A stretch of 64,000 nt of DNA. Source: Phaseolus vulgaris (Eukaryota; Streptophyta; Magnoliopsida; Fabales; Fabaceae). Each line of letters begins with the position of its first letter. The first letter of the stretch is position 1. The stretch lies in the NCBI RefSeq assembly GCF_000499845.2, contig NC_023751.2, forward strand, positions 9,587,564-9,651,563, given 5' to 3'. Below are positions 1-12,492 of the stretch, piece after piece. The notes under the pieces are model-generated. The model saw only the letters and a program-made list of their open reading frames with translations. It did no database searches and had not been told where the DNA came from. A program made the position numbers and the translations under genes.

Positions 1-587
1 ATCATGACCCACTATAGACATACGATATTACATATTTGAACTTACCTCGATCATTTCTCTTAGATTCGTTTGTAAATTTAAGTCTTGGGTATTTGATTAA
101 ATGTTAGTCTTTGATGGGGGCATAATACGGGTCTTTTGAAAAGCTTCAGTTGATGTTTAATTTGTTGAATATCTTTCATGTATAGATCCATGTATGGTCT
201 ATATGATTGTTGTATACGATCACTACGATGAAATTGTATTCTTGTGGTTGATACATGAATCTTGTGTTATGTTTGTATATGAGTTTCAAATTTAAATGAT
301 CTTTTCACTTATACTTTTGTATGTTATAATTTTATTCCAAAAAATTACCCTAACATATGTTTGTTTATTTTGTGAACTGTGATGATTGCACTGTGTATAC
401 GAGCAGATACACATGTAGGTACAAGAGCATATGAAAGCTCATAGACGTATTATTAGGCTACTTTTTGAATATTTCTTGTAATAAAATCAGTTTAGAATGT
501 GTTTAAGTAACATTATGAAAAACTATATACTTTATATAAACCCTTTGTTTGGTTCACAACATAATAGGTTTTAGTCTTTGGGTGTCA
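1..587 (+). mobile_element. LTR fragment (3' part), same family as the gypsy LTR at 53913-60742
   Basis: The order of motifs follows the gypsy LTR. A stretch near 35-60 matches the LTR near 54785-54820, a 'tagatccatgt' block at 183-193 matches 54925-54935, and 'acgagcagat' at about 398-407 matches the LTR just right of the nested copia element at 60548. The end 'gggtgtca' at 580-587 corresponds to the LTR end 'ggtgttaca'. No primer-binding site follows, so this is a solo LTR or a 3' LTR. Its left part lies outside the window. Confidence 0.7.
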
Positions 588-1080
588 TATTAAAAATATT
601 ATTAATAATACTTAATAATAATTAATATTAATAATATTATTAATAATAGTTAATAGTTAATATTATTAATAATAATAATAATTAATATTAGTAAATAATA
701 ATAATAATAATTAATATTAATAAATATAATAATAATAATAATTAATATTAATAAATATTAACAATAATAATTAATATTAATAATAATAATTAATATTAAT
801 ATTATAATATTATTAATATCAATATTTTTATTAATATTGTATATTGTGATTAATATTATTGTTATTATCAATATTAATATTATTAAATTATTATTATTAT
901 AATATTCATATTATTAGTATTATCAATATTATTAATATTATTACAATATTAGTAATATTGTTAATAATATTATTAATAAAAATAATAGTATTATTAATAA
1001 TAATCATAACAACATTAATATTAATAATAACATTAATAATACTAAATAATAATAAGTAATAAATAAATAATAAAAATAAT
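588..1080. repeat. TAA/ATT trinucleotide-rich tract
   Basis: About 490 bases made almost only of interrupted TAA/ATT triplets, starting directly at the end of the LTR fragment. The open frame at 859-1059 is low-complexity translation and not a gene. Confidence 0.9.
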
Positions 1081-3040
1081 TATAATATTTACCTACATAT
1101 GGAGAACATGAAATTATATTTTTAACATAAATTATATTTCTCATGTATAAAAATTCAAAAGTAATTTCTGATTACCTAAAGATTTTTGTCATTTATAGTT
1201 AAATTAGATTAGATGATTCGTTGTGTATTATGAGAAGTAACCTACGTTAATCCAGTACAGTACAGAATATCTAAAATTATGAAGTTCAATTTCATTCCGT
1301 TTAAAAGAAATATTATTGGCCAACATATAACATATAAGGGTGTAACTTTATTCATAAAATCTTAGTAAATAGTCAGAAAAATCAACAACTACTCACATCC
1401 ATAACAAAATAATCAATTAGGTCAAAATAATACTAAAATATTTGTATTATTGAACTATTCGCATCTATAACGAAATTGTGCATATAAATAATGATAAATA
1501 ATTCCTTAAATATTTATTTATCTTTCATATCAATTTATCTTATTTCAATGGTAATATTTTAGTCACATTTACTTTTATTTTTTCAAAATTGCACTCAATT
1601 AACATAAATAATTTTATTAATTAGATATTTAATTATTTTTAGAAAAAATCATTTAAGTATTTAGCTATATTAATATTTTAAATTATCCAAAAAAATCAAT
1701 AATCATATAAATAAATAATTAACTATATTATCTAAATTTATAAAAATTAAAAACATAAAAAATCGAATAAATAATAAGGAAATAAAAAAACACATTGGAA
1801 AACACATAATTTTTAAAAAAAATGTTAATAAATACGACTTCAAAAAAACATTTTTTTATAAAACGTGCTAATAAGCATGAATTCAACAAAAATAATAAAA
1901 AAATTACAACACGTTCAATTTAAAAAAAAAATTAAAAAATATATTTGATCGTACAACTTTATACAAAACTTCCAAAAACATTACCAATACCAGCGGACAC
2001 ACGGGCGCTCTCGCGTGTATCCGCATTTTTTATTTTTTTTTATTTTTATATAATTAAATATAAATTTTAATCAAATTAAATAATATATTATTATTTGTGT
2101 TAATTTTTTATTACTTATATTTTTATTTATTTTTAATTAAATATGTTTAAAATAAGATAAATAAAAGAGATGAAATATGAAGAAAATTAGCAATACACAA
2201 TTTCAGAATCTCAACATTAGGGTTCGGTAGAACAACAATACAGTTTCAGAATCTCAAAATTAGGATTTTGGAGACATTAACTTATTTTTATATTATTTAT
2301 CTCTCACAGTTCTCTTATATATCTCTTATATATCACTCTTTCAGAATCTCAAAATTAAGATTTAGTAACGGTCCATAAATCCACATTTCACCCTCTCTCT
2401 CCACTTTTCCCTAATAAAAGGCATCAATCTCTCCACTTTCTGACACTTAAGTGAGAACAAATAAAATAAAATTTTAAAATTAAAAATATGCTTATTTAAT
2501 AAAGAAGAATATCAGTTTAAAACAGAAAAGTAACTAATCCCTCTACTCTCCTGCTAGTTAGGTGATAACAAAAAAATAAAATTAACGTACCAATCGTGAG
2601 AACAAATAAAATATTTTAGTTCCAAATGATTCTCACAAAAAAATGGATAAAAGATTTTCATGACATCAAAATATATTAATTTTTCAAAATAATATTAATT
2701 ATTTATTTTAAAACATTAATAATCAGCACCCTTTTTAACACTACCTTAATAATCAGCACCCTTTTTCTATAAAATCCCAAACTAACAGCGAATAAAAAGA
2801 ATTAAAAAAACAAATAATAAACTTGTATCTATTGATTTTATTTTATTTTGTTAAATTCTTTTTGTTTTAAAAAAATTAAAATCTACTAATAGTTTCTGTT
2901 ATTACACAACAATTAAATATACACATTTTTATATTACAGAAATATTGAACAAAAAAACAATTTAAAAAATGAATGATCCCATTAGAACTCAAATCAAGTC
3001 AAAGATAATGGTATCTTTAAAAAATGTTGGTATAGTTACG
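1081..3040. other. AT-rich intergenic sequence
   Basis: No gene seen. Long A and T runs. The only GC-rich patch is a 32-base hairpin at 1993-2024. Confidence 0.6.
1993..2024. other. GC-rich inverted repeat (hairpin)
   Basis: The arms 'gcggacacacg' and 'cgtgtatccgc' are inverted copies with one mismatch and enclose about 10 bases. The surrounding hundreds of bases are almost pure A/T, so the patch stands out. It could be the end of a decayed mobile element; no partner end was found. Confidence 0.5.
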
Positions 3041-3340
3041 GAAAAGGAGAGAGACGTAAATAATAAATTATTATAAAAGAACGAAAAAAAAAGATAAAAA
3101 GGGAAGAGGAGTGAGAGACTAAATAATAAATTATTATAGAATAACCAACTGAAAGAAAAAAAAAAGCTAGAAAAGGAAAAGAAGAGAGAGATGTAAATAA
3201 TAAATTATTATAGAAGAACATTATTATAGAAGAACGAACCGAAAAAAAAATATAGAAAGGGAAGAGGAGACAAAGATGTAAATAATAAATGATTATAAAA
3301 GAACGAACCGAAACAAAAAAAAAATTAGAAAGGGGAGTTG
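3041..3340. repeat. Minisatellite, four copies of a 63-85 bp purine-rich unit
   Basis: The motif 'taaataataaat' starts at 3057, 3120, 3194 and 3279. Each is followed by 'gattataaaagaacga'-like and A-rich segments, and preceded by 'gggaagaggag'-like segments. The third unit carries a small internal duplication of 'attattatagaagaac'. The long minus-strand open frame here (3036-3365) is a by-product of the repeat. Confidence 0.85.
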
Positions 3341-3345
3341 TTATG

Positions 3346-5880
3346 ACATTAGTAGCGTGCACCAATGATCGAGTCGGAGTTGCGCCTATTTCCCTTTCAA
3401 TTAGGTGTCTGACTCAGTGATGGTACATCTGAATTGCATATGTTAAGCCTTCTTTCCAATTACTCCATCGGAACCATTTTTCTTTTTTCGCCTTCTTCTT
3501 ATTCTCCAAAAGTAAAAATAATAATTTCTTCTGAGAAGGTTGGGTGTTAGTGACTTAAAATAAAGAGTTAAAGAGGGAGCACTATTAAAGGACTTAAAAT
3601 AAGGAGTTAACAGTTCAAGGGGAATCGTGGATGTTAATCCAATAAGTGGGGAGTTAAAATATTTATGAAAGAAGTTAAAAATAAAATGTTACATTTCAAA
3701 ATTGTTGCCACTACTTTGGTCACTACTCACGTTTTCTAATATTTGTTTATCTCTCATAGTTTTAAAATAAATCATATCTTTCAATTCAAAACCGATAATC
3801 TATTTCAAATATTTTTTAAAAGTAGAAAATGACGCAATAATCAAAATAATGAAATAAAACCAAATATTAATCTAAGGATAAAATAGGAAAAAATTTGAGA
3901 GCAATTAAAGAGGGAATCCCCTTAGGTATAGATATTTCCATACCAGAATTGGGATCAAACAAAAAAAATTTATGTGAACTGAAGTTATATTTAAACTTTA
4001 TAACTTTCAACAATAAAATATTTATTCACCAATTTAACTCAAACTTTATTATTTTAAGTAAAAATTTAAGATTTAAAATTTTAAATACAACATATTTAGT
4101 AGTTTGTATTTAATAGTCATAATTTAAATAATTACAAAATATTTTAATTTTATTTATAAAAGTTAATTAAAAAATAGGAAAAAAAAGGACCGTATGATTG
4201 GGTGCCCTAATTATTTTGTAACATTTTTTCTCCATTTTATTTTTTCTTATTTTAATGCGCATATATATATATTTGTGTGTTTTTTATAAAATATACTGAA
4301 AACGTTATCTTAAAAATAAGTTTTATATTAAAATTTTAAAAAATAAGTAGCTTTCCAATGTCCTCATGTGTATCTACAGGACTAGCGTGTTGAAAAATGT
4401 TTAGTTAAACGTCACAGACGTTTTTTAAAAGCAAAAAGTATTTATACTTATTTATTTAAATATAGGAATATGTATATTTATTTTCTGATAAACTTCCATT
4501 TGTATCAAGGAAGAAGAGAGAACATATAAAGCATAGTTACACACACTTGCATGATTCTTCTCTATTCAAGGAAAGATAAGAAAATGATGGTGAACAAGAC
4601 AAATTATAAAAATGGCAAGTGTAACTATCTACTCAATTATTTAGCTTTAATTATAAATTAAAAATGTACAATAACATTTAATACAACCCTTATTTGAATT
4701 AAAGATTTGAAAATTGTTTACTTTCCTCATTTTTAAATAATACAAATTTGTCTTATCTTATCTTCCAAATATGCAAAAATAAAAATATAAAATGGTTAAA
4801 ACTTTCCTTTTTGATCCATTCATTAATGAATTATTAATATTTTTTTATATATTTTAGTATAATATCTTTCTTTTATTCTCATAAGATAATCATTAAGATT
4901 TTAAATAAAAAAATATTTAATATAATTTATAAAGTAATTATTATATTAACACTCACATATCTTGATTAAATAATAACTAAATTCTATTAGAACCAAATTA
5001 ATCATTCATTCAACTAAAACCCAACCACTATAAATAAATAAGAGAACACTCTTGTGAGAATAATAAAATTCTAATTAGAAATTCAATTTTAAGTGATATC
5101 TAAATAGATTTGAAGGTGAAAATATATTCACAGTGTCCCGTCATTCAAGAAATTCAAGAAGACTAGAAGATCAGGAAGAAAAATCTAACATTGTAAGACA
5201 TTTATAGCAATTAATGAACACATACTTGCATGAAATTTATAATGGGTTTATATGTAAATTTTAATTTATCATTTTAAGAAATTAAATTAGTGTTGTATAT
5301 TAATTTCAAGGAAAAGATTTACTTCTCGTTGCAACGAGAGTCACAACGGTTTAAAATTTGAAGGTGTTGTTAAAATATCAAATAATTTTTTTTAAGGTGT
5401 AAATTAACGTTATTAAAAAAAGTGACATGAATAACAATATGCATAAATTAAAGAATGAAAATAAAATTTTAATATTTTCGGAATAATCTTGGTCCAAAAA
5501 GAATGGTTTGATCAAACGTAAACACAAGGATCTCTGCGCACATGTTTGCGCCACACGCCTTCGTTCACACAAATCCCAACAACACACAACACTTCTGATT
5601 CCTTTGGTGCCAGAAACAGTAGAAACCAAGATCACCCACTTTCAACACCTCCCACTCTGCATCTGAGTCAACGACATCTATTTTTATTTTTGTGTGTGGA
5701 GCTAACAAGCTTATTCGGAAAGTAGAAAAACCTGTTTAAGACTTTTCACAAGTTTAGTACAAAATCATTATTCTTTAACAAAAACATCATTTGCAGTACA
5801 ACACACCCACTGCGTTGTACTGCATGCAGCGACACAGACCCAAAGTGCCTTGTAAGGTTACCTTTGGTTTCAATGATAAT
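3346..5880. other. AT-rich intergenic sequence
   Basis: No gene or RNA recognised. Short open frames at 3895-4113 and 5378-5635 resemble nothing known and lack splice-supported extensions. The last few hundred bases become less AT-rich as the YSL promoter is approached. Confidence 0.5.
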
Positions 5881-5888
5881 TATAAATT
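5881..5888 (+). promoter_or_regulatory. Candidate TATA box of the YSL gene
   Basis: 'tataaatt' is followed about 30 bases on by a pyrimidine-rich stretch typical of plant transcription starts. The transcript would have a 5' UTR exon ending at 6082, an intron 6083-6459 (donor 'ag|gtaaca', acceptor 'tctcag|gg'), and a short leader before the ATG at 6482. Positional evidence only. Confidence 0.35.
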
Positions 5889-6481
5889 CCGCGTTTCTCC
5901 TTCCATTATTTACCTCCCTCCGTTCTTTTCTACCTCTCTTCTGCGTCCTCGTTTTTATGGCTTCCTTTCCACGCGCTTAGTTATTCTCGCCGCTCCACAA
6001 TTCAATTCAAGCACTGGTCCCTGTCACCACCGAGAGATTCAATTCTCCATCATCGAAATTTAATACGCAACTCAGTAGTGAGGTAACATATTTGACTCTG
6101 TTTCATCTTTCACTCATCACTGTTTTTTTTTCATTACGTGGCATCAAATCTTTGAACCGCGGAATCCGATTCTGATTCATTTTCTTCTGTTTCTTTCTTA
6201 TACAAAATCTCCATCTTTCTTTCTATATTTCTGTTGTTGTAAACTGTTTTAATATTATTTTTCTGATTTTACTCTATTTGTTTAGTCGGAACTATGATCC
6301 TGTAATAAAACTGGTTTCTTTATATGTTGTCCGCAACTTGGTTTGTCAAGCAATAATTAAATATTGCTTTTATCTCCTCTCTCTATCTCTATCTCTCTCT
6401 GTCTGATTGAGTGCCTCTTGTCCTGTTTTCCTTTCTGTGGTGACTGATCATTCTCTCAGGGTTGCGGATTTGTTGAATTCA

Positions 6482-9368
6482 ATGGGTACTAATGCAATAA
6501 GCAACGAAGAACTCAAAGAGATTGAGAATCTCGGAAGAGAGGACATTGAAGAGGCTCCGGTTGTGCCTGATGACGTGAGTAGAATAGCACCATGGCCAAG
6601 ACAGATTACAATTCGGGGACTGGTGGCTAGCATTCTGATTGGTGCAATTTATAGTGTGATTGTGATGAAGCTGAACCTCACAACTGGGTTAATCCCCAAT
6701 CTCAATGTCTCGGTTGCTCTCCTTGGTTTTGTGTTCATCAGAGCTTGGACTAAGATTCTTGCAAAGGCCAAAATTGTTTCAACACCATTCACTAGACAGG
6801 AGAATACCGTAATCCAGACTTGTGCGGTCGCTTGCTATAGCATCGCGGTAGGAGGTGGGTGGGTCTTTTTCCAATTCAACTTTTAACTTGTGTTTGTGTA
6901 AATGATAGTGTGTGTAATGAACTGAACTTGTGTAACTGTAGGTGGTTTTGGGTCTTACCTCTTGGGTTTGAATAGGAGGACATATGAGCAAGCAGGGTTT
7001 GACACAGAGGGTAATAATCCTGCAAGCATTAAGGAACCTGGAATTGGATGGATGACAGCCTTTCTCTTTGTCACCAGCTTTGTTGGGTTGTTGGCGTTGG
7101 TTCCCATTAGAAAGGTATTTCATTTTAGTCATTAGTTATATGATGTTGCACATGGTCATTTAATGCAAATATTTGTCCGAATGTTGTTCTTCTGTAACTT
7201 AATTTGTCTTGTTCTGTCATTTAGAAGTGATGGTCTCATTTTTAAGGATTTTGGTTCTGCTTGACTTGAGTGGAGATGCTGATGAAGTTTGTGCTATTTA
7301 ACAGATTATGATAATTGACTACAAATTAACTTATCCAAGTGGAACTGCTACTGCTGTTCTTATCAACGGGTTCCATACTCCTAAAGGAGATGTGATGGCC
7401 AAGTATGAACATGTTTTGTTTTGCCCTACTTCTAAAGTTTGGTATTTTCAAGTTAAACAAGGTGAATGTTTATTGGAGCTCAAACCATTTCAACTTTTGC
7501 AGGAAGCAGGTTCATGGTTTCTTGAAATTCTTCTCAACCAGTTTCCTCTGGGCTTTCTTTCAATGGTTTTATACGGGTGGAGCTAGCTGTGGATTTGTTC
7601 AGTTTCCCACTTTTGGATTGAAAGCATGGAAAAATTCGTATGCTCTTTTGTCTTTATTCAACTAGGAATAGTCTCTGAACCCAGAAATAATTGCTCGTCG
7701 TTTCTGATTGAAGTGCTTCAACTTGGCAGGTTCTATTTTGATTTCAGCATGACTTATGTCGGAGCAGGAATGATCTGTTCCCATCTTGTAAATTTATCCT
7801 TGCTTCTGGGTGCTGTGATTTCATGGGGCATTATGTGGCCGTTAATCCGGGGACTAAAAGGAGAATGGTTTCCCGCAAGTATACCAGAAAGTAGCATGAA
7901 GAGTCTTAATGGATATAAGGTCTAAATCTGGCTATTTATTTTAGCTATTTCAATTTTTAAAGCCTTCGACTTTTATTTATTTTTTCATTTTGTTGCTGCA
8001 GGTTTTTATTTCCATTGCATTGATTCTCGGTGATGGGCTTTACAATTTTGTCAAAGTTCTTTATTTCACTGCCACGAATATCCACGCCTCCGTGAGAAGG
8101 AAGAACCTTAATACATGTAAGTAATTTCCAAGGATGTCTGTCAATCCTTAATATATTCTCAAGTCCTACCAATCACAGGTTTTTACCTTGTAATAGCAAT
8201 TGCTTTTATCGTCTCAGCACACCACCATCAAAAGAAAAAGAGTAACATAATGGAAGGGATATGAACAATTGTTTACACTTTTTTCTGTTGTGTCTATGCA
8301 TATAGGCTTTTATATTTGGTGCAAAGCTGCATTTGGTATTTATCCATATAGAAATTTCTATATGGAGTGATTTATGATATCGGTGAGTCTTCTATTTGTC
8401 TGTAAAAATCTAATGTTTTTGGCACTGCAGTTTCAGATAATCAGAAACCGCTCCCTATTGATGATCTTAGAAGGAATGAAATGTTTGCAAGAGAGAGCAT
8501 TCCCATATGGTTGGCATGTGCTGGTTACATATTGTTCTCCATCATTTCTATCATTGTAATTCCTTTGATGTTCCCCCAGTTGAAGTGGTATTACGTGGTG
8601 TTTGCCTATCTTTTCGCACCCTCTCTCGGCTTCTGCAATGCTTATGGTGCAGGCTTAACTGACATGAACATGGCCTATAACTATGGGAAAGTGGCTCTCT
8701 TTGTGCTTGCAGCCTTGGCAGGAAAAAGTGATGGTGTAGTTGCTGGACTTGTGGGGTGTGGCCTGATAAAATCTATTGTTTCCATTTCATCTGATTTGAT
8801 GCATGATTTCAAGACTGGCCATCTCACTTTCACTTCCCCCCGTTCAATGCTTCTAAGCCAAGCAATTGGGACAGCAATAGGCTGTGTTGTTGCTCCTCTC
8901 ACATTCTTCCTTTTCTACAAGGCTTTTGATGTGGGGAACCCAAATGGGGATTACAAGGCTCCATATGCCATCATTTATAGAAACATGGCAATTCTTGGTG
9001 TGGAAGGCTTTTCTGCCCTTCCTCAGCACTGCTTGCAACTCTGCTATGGATTTTTTGCATTTGCCGTAGCAGCCAACTTGGTCAGAGATCTTGGCCCCAA
9101 AAAGGTTGGGAAATGGATTCCACTTCCAATGGCCATGGCTGTTCCTTTCCTAGTTGGTGGTTACTTTGCCATTGACATGTGCATGGGTAGTTTGGTTGTG
9201 TTTATGTGGCACAAACTAAACAAAAGTGAGGCAGGTTTGATGGTTCCTGCTGTTGCTTCTGGTTTGATTTGTGGAGATGGATTGTGGATTCTCCCTTCAT
9301 CCATTCTAGCTTTGTTAAAAGTTCGTCCTCCAATCTGCATGAGCTTCCTGTCAGCCAGTGCCAGTTAG
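6482..9368 (+). CDS. YSL: Yellow stripe-like (YSL) metal-nicotianamine transporter, OPT family
   Basis: Seven coding exons: 6482-6854, 6942-7114, 7305-7402, 7503-7637, 7730-7919, 8002-8116 and 8431-9368. They sum to 2022 nt and give 673 residues, the usual size of YSL proteins; all introns are GT-AG and all joins keep frame. YSL members of the oligopeptide transporter (OPT) superfamily are multi-pass membrane proteins that move Fe, Zn or Cu chelated by nicotianamine, probably with protons. Visible family features are an acidic, Glu-rich N-terminus, the 'PWPRQIT' and 'MKLNLTTG' blocks, '[21 protein letters not shown]' broken near residue 120 by intron 1, '[20 protein letters not shown]', and a long hydrophobic last exon of about 312 residues. 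The resemblance seems closest to the YSL1/2/3 group (from memory, not aligned). The start at 6482 is chosen because the frame has no ATG further upstream in the same exon, and the 5' intron acceptor at 6459 lies 22 nt before it. The gene looks intact. Confidence 0.93.
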
Positions 9369-10222
9369 AAGTTCACAATAACATTCAAATATAGATAGGA
9401 TGAAACAGATGCAATCAAACTTAGTATTACTTACGATGATTATGGGCATAATGTCGTAGGAGGCTTGATTATTCTCAATTTACATTCATAAACATTCTGC
9501 TCTTAGAATCTTGAGCTATATGTAAATATTTTGACACTATTAGAGGGAGAAATCAATTTGAGCACACCTTCAATTTGAGCACACTTTCAATATTCAAATT
9601 AAGCATATAACTCTACTCAAATATGTCAAATTTTAATTTTTTAAGCTCTTTACTTTTTGTAAGAACGTCTCAAATATGTTAAGTTAATTGTTTGTCTAAA
9701 TAGTCCATCCAAACATATAGTCCGTGTCGACATAATTAAACAGAGAGATTGGTCTCAGTCCCACAATTGAAGCCTTGCTTCATACAAGGTTGACTACTGC
9801 GCAGGTTGAGTCATGCTTAGGAAATGTTTTTTTTTTTTTTAATTTAAAATTTATTTTGAAGTTAAAGTTTAAAATAATTTTTTAAATCAAAGTGAAAGCT
9901 GTTTGGAAGTTTTTTCTTTCAAATTTTTTTAGCTTAAGAAATACGACTTGAAAGAGAGTGGGGATGAAGAACATCAATATAATAGATAGATGTATTATAT
10001 ATATATATATATATATATATATTTAAACATTCGTAAAGGAAGTAATGATTTCTTTTAAAAAAAATATTTAAAACAGAAAATGAATTAAAAATAAGATAAT
10101 GGTTATTTCTATCAAAATTACTAATTGCACCTCATAAAAGTTTTAAGTTCACCCATTTTTAGTTTTTTTCTATTACAGCCCAACAAACAAAGGAGGTACT
10201 ATTTTACTGTGTGCATTACTCA
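9369..10222. other. YSL 3' region and AT-rich spacer
   Basis: The first 200 or so bases are probably the 3' UTR of the YSL gene. A short direct repeat 'caatttgagcacac' occurs at about 9553 and 9573. A (TA)n tract lies at 9996-10022. No gene seen. Confidence 0.5.
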
Positions 10223-10231
10223 TAATTTAAA

Positions 10232-10621
10232 GGCTATTTTTTCCTTCACCGTAACAAATTTCTTCCTGCATCCCATTATTTTTTAAGAAGATTTTACCAT
10301 TTTTAAAAATGACTTCTGATTCTGATTGCTCTTTCCAAAATATTTTCAAAACGTATTTCTCAGAATATATTTTATTAATTCTGGATTTATCAATCTGGAA
10401 ATAAATAAAAAATGTTCTAAAAAAGATATTCTTGAATGATTTTTTATCTTCTGCGTACTATTCCGAAAACACCCTTTACTTATGAAATCCATATTCCAGA
10501 AACATTTTTACTTACGGAATCTCTATTCCAGAATTACCCAAAACTATGAAAGGATACTTTCGGTATTTCAAAGAATGTAGGGGTGCCTGAAGAAAAATAT
10601 AGGGTGCAGGAAAAAACTCCT
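10232..10621 (+). mobile_element. MITE, copy 1 (Mutator-like by target duplication)
   Basis: The left end 'ggctattttttcctt' and right end 'gggtgcaggaaaaaactcct' form degenerate terminal inverted repeats. The flanks 10223-10231 and 10622-10630 are both 'taatttaaa', a 9-bp target duplication. The interior matches the reverse complement of 11537-11930, for example 'aattctggattta', 'cttatgaaatc' and 'acttacggaatct'. It has no coding capacity. Class assignment rests on the 9-bp duplication and is inference. Confidence 0.75.
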
Positions 10622-10639
10622 TAATTTAAATTTTCATCT

Positions 10640-11536
10640 CCCAACTACACGTCTAAGTAGTATACTCCATCCAAAACTAACTCATACATCTCATGTCTAC
10701 CTTAAAAACTCAGTTAAATCATTTATGCCGTACACTTGTATTAAAGCGTAAAACAAGTCCATATATTTTAAATTTTTTTTCATCCATATAAATTTTAAAT
10801 AGTTGGTTTTTAGTACTTATAAAATATATGAGTTTTTGTTTTAGTTTCTTATAAAACATATTTTTATTTTTATCCCTCCAAAAAATTCAAATAATTGTTT
10901 TTAATCTCAATATTTATTTTAGAATTGATAAATAGCATCTATTTACATAACACTACTAATATTTTTACTTGAAAGTATCACTTAACTTTGTGTTCAATAA
11001 AGAAGTAGTTAAGTATTGTTGTATAATATTAGGAATAAAAAAAATATTAGTTTTTAATTGTAAAGAATTAAAAAAAATACAGGAACCGAAATAAAATTTA
11101 GTCATTTTTTATAAATTAAAAATATATTTAAGCCTTTCTTTATCTATCTTTCTCTCTATCTATCTATAAAACAACAAGAAAAATATAAAATGTTAGTAAG
11201 TTTTAAAAACTAAAGAATTAATTAATCAGTAAATTATTTTCTTAATGTTAATTTTAAATATCTTAATACGTTTAATATTATTATCAGATAAATATTGATT
11301 AAATTAATTAAAAATAAACTTTATTTGGTTGGATACTTAATTCAAAATAAATTTAATTCAATATAAAAAAGCATTATATATATATATATATATATTATGT
11401 AAAATAAGAAATACGTGATTGTATAATTTTAAAGATAAAAATTTAAAATGGTCATTGAACAATTAATTAAAACCCAATTTATTGTGATTCGTAAATTATT
11501 ATATGCAGACACGCGGCCTAGGTATAATTTATTTTT
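10640..11536. other. AT-rich spacer between the two MITE copies
   Basis: No gene seen. Contains a TATC/CTAT-like tract near 11140-11168 and a (TA)n tract near 11377-11395. Confidence 0.5.
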
Positions 11537-11930
11537 GGGTATTTTTTTTTCTGCACCTTTACATTTTTCTTTCTGTACCCCCAACAATTTATGTAACATC
11601 AGGATTATTCTTGATAATTTTGGATGATTCTGAAATAAAGATTCTGTAAGTAAAAAGTATTTCCAGAATAGAGATTTCATAAGCAAAATGTGTTTTCAAA
11701 ATAGGAAATCCAGAGGCAAAAAATTATTTTGGGATATTTTTTTTGGAATACTTTTTTTTTTACTTTTCGAAATGGTAAATCCAGAATTCATAAAATGTAT
11801 TCCGAAAAGTATATTCCAGAAATATTTCAGAAAAAGTAATTCAGAAATTATTTTTTAAAAAAGATAAAGTCTTTTCTGAAAATGATGGAGGTGCAAGAAG
11901 TCATTTATAGGGGTGCAGGAAAAAATAGCC
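11537..11930 (-). mobile_element. MITE, copy 2, inverted relative to copy 1
   Basis: Ends 'gggtattttttttctgcacc' and 'ggggtgcaggaaaaaatagc' form terminal inverted repeats. The flanks 11528-11536 and 11931-11939 are both 'tttattttt', a 9-bp target duplication. It is about 394 bp and homologous over most of its length to 10232-10621 in the opposite orientation. The open frame 11429-11686 on the minus strand crosses the element border and is not a gene. Confidence 0.8.
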
Positions 11931-11939
11931 TTTATTTTT

Positions 11940-12487
11940 TCGTAATTACAAAAGTACCCTGCTTTAAGAAATTTGCCCAAAAAAACAATGTTCGAGTCTG
12001 GTTACCAAATTTAGTTGGTAAGTTAATGATTAATTTGATAAGCTCTTAACTTTGAGCTAATAAACAAATTTATTATATCAGAAGTATTTATTGAACTAAC
12101 ATATATAAAATAGTTGATAAATGTAAAATGACATAAAATTGTAAAAAATATATTTTAAAAAAATATATTGTTATGTAATTATAATTTCATATTCTTTAAA
12201 ATAATAATAATATATTAAATTTGTAATATTTTTATTTTTTTTATAGTTTTATATATTTTTTATTTGAAAATTTTAATTTATTTATGAGTTGATCTAATGA
12301 CGGTTAATTAATTTTTATATTTTATTTTATCAGATTTTTGTTTTCATTTATCAATTTAAATTATTGTTACAGTGAATTTCTTTCTTGTAATTTTCACACA
12401 CCATCATATAATAAAATATTTTTAACGTAAATTTATAATATTAAATTTTTTTAATTTAAATTCTATTAAAAAAATTAAAAAACAACT
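11940..12487. other. AT-rich spacer
   Basis: No gene or structured repeat recognised between the MITE and the solo LTR. Confidence 0.5.
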
Positions 12488-12492
12488 CAAGA

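Noticed and set aside
3036..3365. 109-residue minus-strand open frame
   Set aside because: It is the translation of the purine-rich minisatellite (Phe/Ser/Leu/Tyr repeats).
5378..5635. 85-codon minus-strand frame upstream of the YSL gene
   Set aside because: The Cys/Arg-rich start followed by a hydrophobic tail is suggestive of nothing known; it ends in AT-rich sequence and has no supporting signals.
6407..6481. Upstream in-frame extension of the YSL frame
   Set aside because: It would need a TTG start and crosses the probable acceptor of the 5' UTR intron; the ATG at 6482 fits the family.
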